Source: Bifidobacterium breve (GTDB lineage Bacteria; Actinomycetota; Actinomycetes; S36-B12). From it: a stretch of DNA of 6,730 nt. Shown in pieces: positions 1 to 5,676 of this stretch. The translations under genes were made by a program, and so were the position numbers. The stretch spans positions 1-6,730 of the forward strand of contig CALPZT020000088.1 in the NCBI GenBank assembly GCA_943328365.2. The letters are read 5' to 3'. The notes under the pieces were generated by a model, which ran no database searches, was not told the origin of the DNA, and was given only the letters and a program-made list of their open reading frames with translations. Within the stretch, counting starts at the first letter, position 1, and each line of letters opens with the position of its first letter.

Positions 1-55
1 CGTACAGCTCCTGGCTTCCGGTCAGGAACCAGACCTTTTGTGATTCGTTCGTCAT
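1..55 (-). CDS. araA: L-arabinose isomerase, N-terminal fragment (cut by window edge)
   Basis: Only the first 18 codons are present, reading inward from an ATG at 55-53 to the left edge. The visible peptide contains VWFLTGSQELYG-type sequence (KVWFLTGSQELY is seen), which is the hallmark N-terminus of L-arabinose isomerases. The enzyme converts L-arabinose to L-ribulose, the first step of the cytoplasmic pathway. The start codon overlaps the araD stop by four bases (ATGA), and AGGAG at 65-61 lies 5 bases upstream, so the start is well supported and translation is probably coupled to araD. It is the third gene of the araB-araD-araA operon. The rest of the protein, normally about 500 residues, lies outside the window, so its integrity cannot be judged. 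Confidence 0.9.
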   Translation of the reverse strand, partial: MTNESQKVWFLTGSQELY

Positions 56-714
56 GCCTGCTCCTGCCCATAGTGGTGGGTGTAGCGATCATGCAGTCGG
101 TCCACGTCATGCGGGGAGAGCGGGGTCAGCGGCCCTAACTGCCTGGCCAGGTGAACCGTCTTCGCCACGTCCTCGCACATCACAGCGGCCTTGACCGCAT
201 GGGTCGCGCTGATGCCGATGGTGAACACACCGTGGCTGCGCATGAGAACTGCGGGTGACCTGTGACCACGCAGGGTCGCGACGATGCCCCGACCGATCTC
301 CTCATCTCCTATGAGTGCGAACGGCCCGAGGGGGATCTCTCCGCCGAACTCGTCTGCCATCGCCGTGATCACGCATGGGATCGGCTCGCCTGCCGCAGCC
401 CAAGCGGTGGCATAGGCGGAGTGCGTGTGGACGACACCGCCCACCTCAGGCATCTCGCGATACACGTATGCGTGCGTCGCGGTGTCGCTGGACGGCTTCA
501 GCGCTCCTTCGACAACTGACCCGTCAAGAGCGCACACGACCATCGACTCCGCAGTCAGCTCGGAGTAACGCAGCCCGCTCGGCTTGATGACAAAGAGGTC
601 CTCGCCGGGAACGCGGGCTGACACGTTACCCGAGGTCCAGGAGACCAGACCCTGAGCGGGAAGCTCGGCGTGCAGAGCCACCAGCTCCTGGCGTACGCGG
701 CCGATGGCCGTCAC
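52..714 (-). CDS. araD: L-ribulose-5-phosphate 4-epimerase
   Basis: A 220-residue class II aldolase/adducin-fold protein that would convert L-ribulose-5-phosphate to D-xylulose-5-phosphate in the cytoplasm, the last step of arabinose breakdown. Seen: SGN phosphate-binding motif at residues 28-30, KPSG near 44-47, SSDTATH with Asp77, the HTH zinc motif with His96 and His98, a third zinc-ligand candidate His161 in RSHGVF, Asp121 at the place of the E. coli catalytic aspartate, and a C-terminal HHYGQ whose Tyr215 matches the catalytic tyrosine near the E. coli C-terminus. Length is close to the family norm (about 230). The start is GTG at 714-712, overlapping the araB stop (GTGA), with GAGGTG at 728-723 upstream. 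The araD end overlaps the araA start. Other class II aldolases, such as fuculose-phosphate aldolase, share the fold. The araB/araA neighbours and the terminal YGQ decide for AraD. Confidence 0.93.
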   Translation of the reverse strand: MTAIGRVRQELVALHAELPAQGLVSWTSGNVSARVPGEDLFVIKPSGLRYSELTAESMVVCALDGSVVEGALKPSSDTATHAYVYREMPEVGGVVHTHSAYATAWAAAGEPIPCVITAMADEFGGEIPLGPFALIGDEEIGRGIVATLRGHRSPAVLMRSHGVFTIGISATHAVKAAVMCEDVAKTVHLARQLGPLTPLSPHDVDRLHDRYTHHYGQEQA

Positions 715-2369
715 GGCGTCATCACCTCGTTCCGCATCTGCTGAAGTCGCAGCATGACATCGTTGCCTCCACGGCCGAAGTAGTCGTGCAACTGCAGGTA
801 TTCGTCGAACAACCGTGAGTAGGCGCGGTGCCGGTCGAGGTCAGGTTCGAACACCGCATCGTCCAAACGCCCCATGGAAGCAGATGCCGAGCGCACATCC
901 TCATAAGCGCCAGCCGCTACGGCCGCATGAATCGCCGACCCGAGCGCCGGCCCCTGCCCGGACGCGACGCAGTGGATCTGCATCCCCAGCACATCGGCAT
1001 AGAGCTGCATCAGCCACGTGTTCTTGGTGAGCCCTCCAGCCGCGATGAACTCGTGCACCGGTACCCCGGATCGTCCGAAGGTCTCCACGATGACCCGCGT
1101 TCCGAACGCCGTCGACTCCACGAGGGCTCGATAGATGTCCTCCGATGGGGTCTCGAGGGTCAGTCCGACGATCACTCCCGACAGCGAGTGGTTGACGAGT
1201 ACCGAGCGGTTGCCACTGTGCCAATCCAGCGCCACCAGGCCGTGCCCGCCGACCGGCTTGCGGTCGGCCAGTTGCGCAAGATGCTCATGCACCTCGACGC
1301 CGGCACCGGCTGCGGCAGCCGTGACGTCAGGGGATAGGAAGCCGTCGACAAACCACGCGAAAACGTCGCCGACACCGGACTGCCCTGCCTCGTATCCCCA
1401 CAGGCCGCGCACAATCCCGCCGTCGACCACACCGCACATACCAGGCACCTCGCTGAGGTGATCACCGTTCATCACGTGACAGGTAGAGGTGCCCATGATG
1501 GCCACCATGCGACCCGATTCGGTGGCAGTTGCGGCCGCAGCAGTCACGTGGGCGTCGACGTTGCCGACGCTCACCGGCAGGCCGATGCGCAGACCTGTCC
1601 ACGCTGCTGCCTCCTCAGTCAGGCCGCCGGCCAAGGCACCGAGGTCACCGATCGGCCCCCGCAGCTTCTCCTCAGCAAAGGAAGCGAACTCGGGATTCAG
1701 TGCCCGGAGGTACTCACGCGAGGGATAGCAGCCGTCCTGGAAGATGCCCTTGTAGCCCGCCGTGCAAGGGTTCTTCACGAACTCGCCGGTCAGCTGCCAG
1801 ACAATCCAGTCGGCCGCCTCAACCCAGAGGTCAATTGCGGCGTATACCTCGGCATCCTCCTCAAGGACCTGCAAGGCCTTGGCGAACTGCCACTCGGCCG
1901 AGATCGCACCTCCGTAGCGTCTGAGCCACGGCTCGCCTCGCTCCGCAGCGAGCGCATTGATGCGGTCGGCCTGCCCTTGCGCGGCATGGTGCTTCCAGAG
2001 TTTGGGGTAGGCATGCGGACGATCACCGAATCCAGGACGCTCGCATAGCGGGACTCCGCTCTCAGAGACGGGCAGGACGGTGCATGCCGTGAAGTCAGTG
2101 CCGATGCCGACCACCTGATCGGCCGCCACTCCGCTGATCCGCAATGCTTCCGGAACGGCATGCGAGAGGACATCGCGCCAGTCCTGCGGGACCTGCAGGG
2201 CCCACGAAGGCGGCAACGGCTGTCCGGTCGGGAGCGCCTGGGTGAGCACGCCCTCGCTGTACTGGTGGACCGCACTCCCGAGTTCTCGCCCATCTGCCAC
2301 CGACACGACAACAGCTCGACCTGAGAGCGTCCCGAAATCGACACCTATTGCGGCCGCTCCTTGGTACAT
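711..2369 (-). CDS. araB: Ribulokinase
   Basis: FGGY-family sugar kinase, 552 residues from the chosen ATG (E. coli AraB is 566), phosphorylating L-ribulose with ATP in the cytoplasm. Residues are numbered from that ATG. Seen: N-terminal ATP-loop IGVDFGTLSGRA at about 8-19, PHAYPKLWKHHAA at about 118-130, EWQFAKALQV typical of ribulokinases near 159-168, CTAGYKG around 202-208, the catalytic-aspartate motif GNVDAH with Asp272, IMGTSTCH at about 291-298, GLWGYEAGQSGVGD in the third quarter, and the FIAAGGLTKN FGGY signature at about 441-450. The frame also has a GTG two codons upstream (2375), but that GTG lies inside the GAGGTG that serves as ribosome binding site. With GAGG at 2378-2375 and a 5-base gap, ATG 2369 is preferred. 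First gene of araBDA. Its stop overlaps the araD GTG. It is divergent from the LacI-type regulator and preceded by a promoter with a candidate operator. Confidence 0.95.
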   Translation of the reverse strand: MYQGAAAIGVDFGTLSGRAVVVSVADGRELGSAVHQYSEGVLTQALPTGQPLPPSWALQVPQDWRDVLSHAVPEALRISGVAADQVVGIGTDFTACTVLPVSESGVPLCERPGFGDRPHAYPKLWKHHAAQGQADRINALAAERGEPWLRRYGGAISAEWQFAKALQVLEEDAEVYAAIDLWVEAADWIVWQLTGEFVKNPCTAGYKGIFQDGCYPSREYLRALNPEFASFAEEKLRGPIGDLGALAGGLTEEAAAWTGLRIGLPVSVGNVDAHVTAAAATATESGRMVAIMGTSTCHVMNGDHLSEVPGMCGVVDGGIVRGLWGYEAGQSGVGDVFAWFVDGFLSPDVTAAAAGAGVEVHEHLAQLADRKPVGGHGLVALDWHSGNRSVLVNHSLSGVIVGLTLETPSEDIYRALVESTAFGTRVIVETFGRSGVPVHEFIAAGGLTKNTWLMQLYADVLGMQIHCVASGQGPALGSAIHAAVAAGAYEDVRSASASMGRLDDAVFEPDLDRHRAYSRLFDEYLQLHDYFGRGGNDVMLRLQQMRNEVMTP

Positions 2370-2434
2370 GATCACCTCGAGGTCACTCGGCTTCTGGCCG
2401 CCAGTATTCCGCTGTGGCTGGCTGGCGTTGCCCG

Positions 2435-2452
2435 AATGTTAGCGCAATCATT
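2435..2452. promoter_or_regulatory. Candidate LacI-family operator upstream of araB
   Basis: An 18-base imperfect palindrome, AATGTTAGCGCAATCATT on the plus strand, with 7 of 9 symmetric positions matching and a central CG step, the usual design of LacI/GalR operators. Read toward araB it is AATGATTGCGCTAACATT and matches the second site at 3561-3578 in 15 of 18 positions. It covers the predicted araB -10 box. The adjacent divergent gene encodes a LacI-family protein, the obvious candidate ligand. Binding is inferred. Confidence 0.7.
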
Positions 2453-2464
2453 TCGGAGGGACAA
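2436..2464 (-). promoter_or_regulatory. Predicted sigma70-like promoter of araBDA
   Basis: Read on the minus strand, TTGTCC (2464-2459, 4 of 6 to the -35 consensus) is followed after exactly 17 bases by TAACAT (2441-2436, 4 of 6 to the -10 consensus). Transcription would begin near 2429, giving a leader of about 60 bases before the araB ATG. The -10 hexamer lies inside the palindrome at 2435-2452, which fits repression by blocking RNA polymerase. Matches to the hexamers are only moderate, so this remains a prediction. Confidence 0.55.
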
Positions 2465-2494
2465 GGCATCGGACACACGACTGCCCGGTTACCG

Positions 2495-2503
2495 TGATCT
2501 AAT
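2495..2503 (+). promoter_or_regulatory. Predicted extended -10 promoter of the LacI-family regulator
   Basis: TGATCTAAT reads as an extended -10 element: TG, one base, then TCTAAT, 5 of 6 to TATAAT. No good -35 hexamer is seen 16-19 bases upstream, which is acceptable for extended -10 promoters. A transcript would start near 2510, just before the GGGAGG ribosome binding site at 2516-2521 (10 bases before ATG 2532). The candidate operator at 2435-2452 lies over 40 bases upstream of this -10, so it does not overlap the core promoter. Confidence 0.4.
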
Positions 2504-2531
2504 CGGCGGGGGCGAGGGAGGATGTGGCGTC

Positions 2532-3554
2532 ATGGCCGAGGCTAGGTCTGGCAGGTCTGCGACCCTCGCCGACGTCGCACGACTGGCTGGCGTCTCGGCA
2601 ATGACGGTGTCGCGCGTCCTCAACGACCGTGGCAACGTGAGCGATTCGACCCGCATCAGGGTGCGTCGAGCCATCGACCAGGTCCGCTACCGACCCAACG
2701 CGATGGCGCGCAGCCTCGTGCTCGGCCGCTCGCAGACCATCGGAGTCGTGACGTTCGACACCGCTCAGTACGGGCCCGGCTCGGCTGTGCTCGGCATCGA
2801 GCGCGCCGCCCGCGAGCGCGGCTACGGCGTGACCATCACCGTCATGGAACGCCCGGACCACGATGCCCTGCGCTCGGCGGTGCTCTCCCTCAACGACCGC
2901 ATGGTCGACGGAATGGTGGTGATTGCACCGTTCACCGCCATGGCAGGAGCACTCCGCGACCTCGGCCGAGGGACACCCGTTGTAGCGGCGGAGGCCGGAC
3001 ACCAAGGCGAAGTACCGATCGTCGGCATCGACCAGGGCCTCGGTGCACGGCTAGCAACGCGCCACCTTCTCGAGTTCGGCCACCGGACCGTGCACCACAT
3101 TGCCGGCCCCGCCGATTGGATTGAAAGTCGGCTGCGGTCGAACGGCTGGCGGGCCGAGCTGAGCGAACATGGTGTGACGGCGCCACCGGTACTTGACGGA
3201 GACTGGACAGCAAAGTCGGGATACGACGCGGGTTTGCGGCTTGCGGATGATGGCTCCGTGACCGCCGTCTTCGTCGCCAACGACCAGATGGCCCTCGGAC
3301 TTCTCCATGCCCTGCACGAGCGAGGCGTGCGGGTCCCCCAGGACGTGAGCGTGGTGGGTTTCGACGACACGCCGGAGTCTGCGTTCTTCCTTCCGTCCTT
3401 GACCACTGTGCGCCAGGACTTCGCCACACTCGGTGAAGTCGCTGTCGAACTGCTCGATCGACTCGTGACCGATGCTGCCTACGTCGCCGAAGACAGGCTG
3501 CTCATCGACCCGACGCTCGTTGTGCGGAAGAGCGCCGGTCCACCAGCCACCTGA
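2532..3554 (+). CDS. LacI/GalR-family transcriptional repressor, likely of the arabinose genes
   Basis: A 340-residue protein of normal LacI-family length. Seen: N-terminal helix-turn-helix TLADVARLAGVSAMTVSRVLN at about 11-31 with recognition residues Ala23-Met24, hinge helix RPNAMARSL at 54-62 with the minor-groove leucine Leu62, then a periplasmic-binding-protein-like sensor domain. The sensor has strong resemblance to E. coli LacI itself around VANDQMALG (249-257) and SVVGFDDT...LTTVRQDFATLG (273-301). Positions equivalent to LacI sugar contacts are retained: Arg202, Asn250 and Asp278. The open frame extends upstream to 2361, but that extension has no family similarity. ATG 2532, with GGGAGG upstream, begins just before the HTH and is chosen. 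It is divergent from araBDA and upstream of GH31, with matching operators before both, so it probably acts as an arabinose- or arabinoside-responsive repressor, functionally like the LacI-type AraR of corynebacteria. The actual inducer is unknown. Confidence 0.88.
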   Translation: MAEARSGRSATLADVARLAGVSAMTVSRVLNDRGNVSDSTRIRVRRAIDQVRYRPNAMARSLVLGRSQTIGVVTFDTAQYGPGSAVLGIERAARERGYGVTITVMERPDHDALRSAVLSLNDRMVDGMVVIAPFTAMAGALRDLGRGTPVVAAEAGHQGEVPIVGIDQGLGARLATRHLLEFGHRTVHHIAGPADWIESRLRSNGWRAELSEHGVTAPPVLDGDWTAKSGYDAGLRLADDGSVTAVFVANDQMALGLLHALHERGVRVPQDVSVVGFDDTPESAFFLPSLTTVRQDFATLGEVAVELLDRLVTDAAYVAEDRLLIDPTLVVRKSAGPPAT

Positions 3555-3560
3555 CGGGTT

Positions 3561-3578
3561 AATGTTTGCGATAACATC
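3561..3578. promoter_or_regulatory. Candidate LacI-family operator upstream of the GH31 gene
   Basis: AATGTTTGCGATAACATC is an imperfect palindrome (ATGTT...AACAT arms, 6 of 8 symmetric positions in the inner 16 bases) with a central CG. It matches the araB operator, read toward its gene, in 15 of 18 positions. It begins 7 bases after the regulator stop codon and ends 71 bases before the GH31 ATG, close to the 65-base distance at araB. The embedded TAACAT (3572-3577) is in the same place as the predicted araB -10 box. No convincing -35 is seen here, so the promoter itself is less certain than the operator. Confidence 0.7.
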
Positions 3579-3636
3579 GTTTGGGACTCGCAGCCAAGTC
3601 GTCAGCCGCCCGTCCTCACCGTGCACTCCCAGGTCC

Positions 3637-3642
3637 AGGAGG
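3637..3642 (+). promoter_or_regulatory. Strong ribosome binding site deciding the GH31 start
   Basis: A perfect AGGAGG lies 7 bases before the ATG at 3650. This fixes the GH31 start and argues against the longer frame opening with TTG at 3581, which has no such site and begins next to the operator. Confidence 0.85.
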
Positions 3643-3649
3643 TCTGAGC

Positions 3650-5659
3650 ATGCCGTTCACCACCCACCTCTCCGGCGTCGAGCTCGTGCTGCCCGGCGAG
3701 GTCCTGCGCATCGACGCCTGGGGGGGCTCCACGATTCGCGTGCGCAGCAGCCTTAATGGTCACGCGAGCCCGGTCACGGAGGCACTCGCGACAACCGAGG
3801 CAACCGCGGCGGTCGTGAGCATCGACGGCAACGTCGCCCGAGTCACGAGCGGCGAACTCACCGCAGTGATCGAGTCACACGGCCGAGTGCGATTCGAAGG
3901 ACCCGAAGGCCTCCTCGTCGGCGAGCCCTCCTTCGACCCGAACGAGCCCCCCCTGCGGCCCCACCGGCTGTACCTCGGCAGTGATGACACCGGGGTCTCG
4001 GTCGAAGCGACGTTCCAAGCGTGGGACGACGAGCGCATCTACGGACTCGGCCAGCACTCGCTCGGGCGCCTCGACCTGAAGGGCTGCGTCGTCGACCTGC
4101 TGCAGCGCAATAGCGAGATCTCCGTGCCTGCGATCATCTCGTCGCGCGGGTATGGCTTGTTCTGGAACTCGGCATCAGTCGGCCGAGTCGAGTTCGCCGC
4201 CAACCACACTCGCTGGGTCGCCCATCGAGCTTCGGGGATCGACTACTTCGTGTATGCCGGCCAAACGCCGGCTGAGGTACTGCGTCGATACCACGAGCTC
4301 ACCGGATTTCCGCGCCGCATGCCTGAGTGGGCGACCGGCTACTGGCAGAGCAACAGCTACTACACATCTCAGGCCGAGTTGCTGGCAGTGGCGCGTGAGC
4401 ACCTGTCGCGCGGTCTTCCGCTCTCGGCCATGTTCGTCGACTTCATGCACTGGACTCACCTTGGTGAGTGGGAGTGGGACCGCGAGCAGTGGCCAGACCC
4501 TGCTGCCATGGTGGCCGAGTTAGCAGCGGCAGGCGTCCGGGTGATGGTCGCGGTGTGGCCGCACGTGAGCCCGCAGAGCAAGCACTTCGCGGATCTCCGC
4601 GACCGCGGGCTGCTCGTGCACGGACCCGACGGATCCCTAGCGGTGTTCGCGTTCGCCGATCGAGCCGAACCATCGGGTGTCGATCTCGCGCTACTCGATC
4701 TCACCCAGCCAGAGGCCCGCCGCTTCTACTGGGATCGCGTACGCGAGAACTACCACGACATCGGCGTGCGAGCGTTCTGGCTTGATGCCTGCGAACCGGA
4801 GTTGAGTGAGCCAGCGGGCACCCTGCGCGAAGCAGGAGCCCGTTTCGCTCGCGGGCACGGCACTGAGTTCGCCGGCATGTTCCCGCTGTTCGATGCCCAG
4901 GCAATCCGTGAAGGTCTCGACGAGATCGGCGACGATGAGTCGATGATTCTCGAGCGCTCAGCCTGGGCAGGAAGTCAGCGCTACGGCGTCACGGTCTGGT
5001 CCGGCGACATCCAGTCCACCTGGGAGAGCCTGCGCACACAGGTCGGCGCGGGGCTGAACATGATGGCAAGCGGCATCCCGTGGTGGACAACCGACATCGG
5101 CGGATTCTTCGACGCCGATGCGGAGAGTGAGGACTTCCGCGAGCTCCTGGTGAGGTGGTTCCAGTTTGCGACGTTCTGGCCGGTTGTGCGGTTGCACGGC
5201 AATCGGCATCCGGATTTCTTCAACTCGGGGATTTTCTCCAGCGGCGGGCCCAACGAGGTGTGGTCTTTCGGCGAGAAGGCCTATGAGGTGATCACGGGTC
5301 TCCTCTTCTTCCGGGAGCGCCTACGCCCGTATGTCCAGCAGGTAACGGATCAGTCAGCGGCAACGGGCATGCCGCCCGTGCGTCCACTGTGGTTCGAGAG
5401 CCCCCATGATCCCGTGGCGGTCCGCGTCGAGGACCAATTCCTGCTCGGCGATGACGTCCTGATTGCGCCGGTGCTCCAGCGAGGGGCAACCAGTCGCACC
5501 GTGTACCTCCCAGCCAACGCACGTTGGCGCAACGCATGGACGGGCCACGCGCACGAAGGTGGCACATGGATCACGATCGAGGCACCGCTTCACATCGTGC
5601 CCCTGTTCGTTCGAGACGGTAGTGACCTGACCATCGACAGCAGTTGGTTCGAACGCTGA
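3650..5659 (+). CDS. GH31 family glycoside hydrolase, alpha-xylosidase-like
   Basis: A 669-residue retaining alpha-glycosidase without signal peptide or membrane segment, so probably cytoplasmic and acting on imported oligosaccharides. Seen: N-terminal beta-sandwich of the GH31 type (VLRIDAWGGSTIRVRSS at about 18-34, ERIYGLGQHS near 128-137), then the (beta/alpha)8 barrel beginning at EWATGYWQS (226-234), AMFVDFMHW (260-268), VAVWPHVSP, the nucleophile motif FWLDACEPE with Asp379, the acid/base motif VWSGDI with Asp453, GIPWWTTDIGGF (476-487), FWPVVRLHGNR (509-519, His516), and a C-terminal beta domain from about 600. GYWQS and the D-A-x-E-P context of the nucleophile resemble bacterial xyloglucan alpha-xylosidases more than starch-type alpha-glucosidases. 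The substrate is not settled: alpha-xylosidase, alpha-glucosidase and alpha-galactosidase all occur in GH31. It has its own candidate operator and may also receive read-through from the regulator 95 bases upstream. No truncation or missing catalytic residue. Confidence 0.9.
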   Translation: MPFTTHLSGVELVLPGEVLRIDAWGGSTIRVRSSLNGHASPVTEALATTEATAAVVSIDGNVARVTSGELTAVIESHGRVRFEGPEGLLVGEPSFDPNEPPLRPHRLYLGSDDTGVSVEATFQAWDDERIYGLGQHSLGRLDLKGCVVDLLQRNSEISVPAIISSRGYGLFWNSASVGRVEFAANHTRWVAHRASGIDYFVYAGQTPAEVLRRYHELTGFPRRMPEWATGYWQSNSYYTSQAELLAVAREHLSRGLPLSAMFVDFMHWTHLGEWEWDREQWPDPAAMVAELAAAGVRVMVAVWPHVSPQSKHFADLRDRGLLVHGPDGSLAVFAFADRAEPSGVDLALLDLTQPEARRFYWDRVRENYHDIGVRAFWLDACEPELSEPAGTLREAGARFARGHGTEFAGMFPLFDAQAIREGLDEIGDDESMILERSAWAGSQRYGVTVWSGDIQSTWESLRTQVGAGLNMMASGIPWWTTDIGGFFDADAESEDFRELLVRWFQFATFWPVVRLHGNRHPDFFNSGIFSSGGPNEVWSFGEKAYEVITGLLFFRERLRPYVQQVTDQSAATGMPPVRPLWFESPHDPVAVRVEDQFLLGDDVLIAPVLQRGATSRTVYLPANARWRNAWTGHAHEGGTWITIEAPLHIVPLFVRDGSDLTIDSSWFER

Positions 5660-5676
5660 CCACCGTCGTTTACTCG

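Noticed and set aside
52..714. Fuculose- or rhamnulose-phosphate aldolase instead of AraD.
   Set aside because: Position between ribulokinase and L-arabinose isomerase, with a C-terminal YGQ-type tyrosine, points to the epimerase.
1458..2048. A 196-codon plus-strand frame opposite araB.
   Set aside because: It lies wholly antisense to conserved ribulokinase motifs and has no independent ribosome binding site or domain.
2486..2494. Small palindrome CGGTTACCG in the divergent region as a second operator.
   Set aside because: Only four-base arms, unrelated to the 18-base motif shared by the two supported operators, and likely by chance in GC-rich DNA.
2361..2531. Longer start for the LacI-family gene, adding 57 residues at the N-terminus.
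   Set aside because: The extension runs through the divergent promoter, operator and the araB start, has no family similarity, and the HTH begins right after ATG 2532, which has its own ribosome binding site.
3581..3649. TTG start giving GH31 23 extra residues.
   Set aside because: No ribosome binding site, sequence does not resemble GH31 or a signal peptide, and a perfect AGGAGG lies 7 bases before ATG 3650.
5660..5676. Possible bidirectional terminator between the convergent GH31 and MFS genes.
   Set aside because: The 17-base gap contains no inverted repeat or T-run that I can see.
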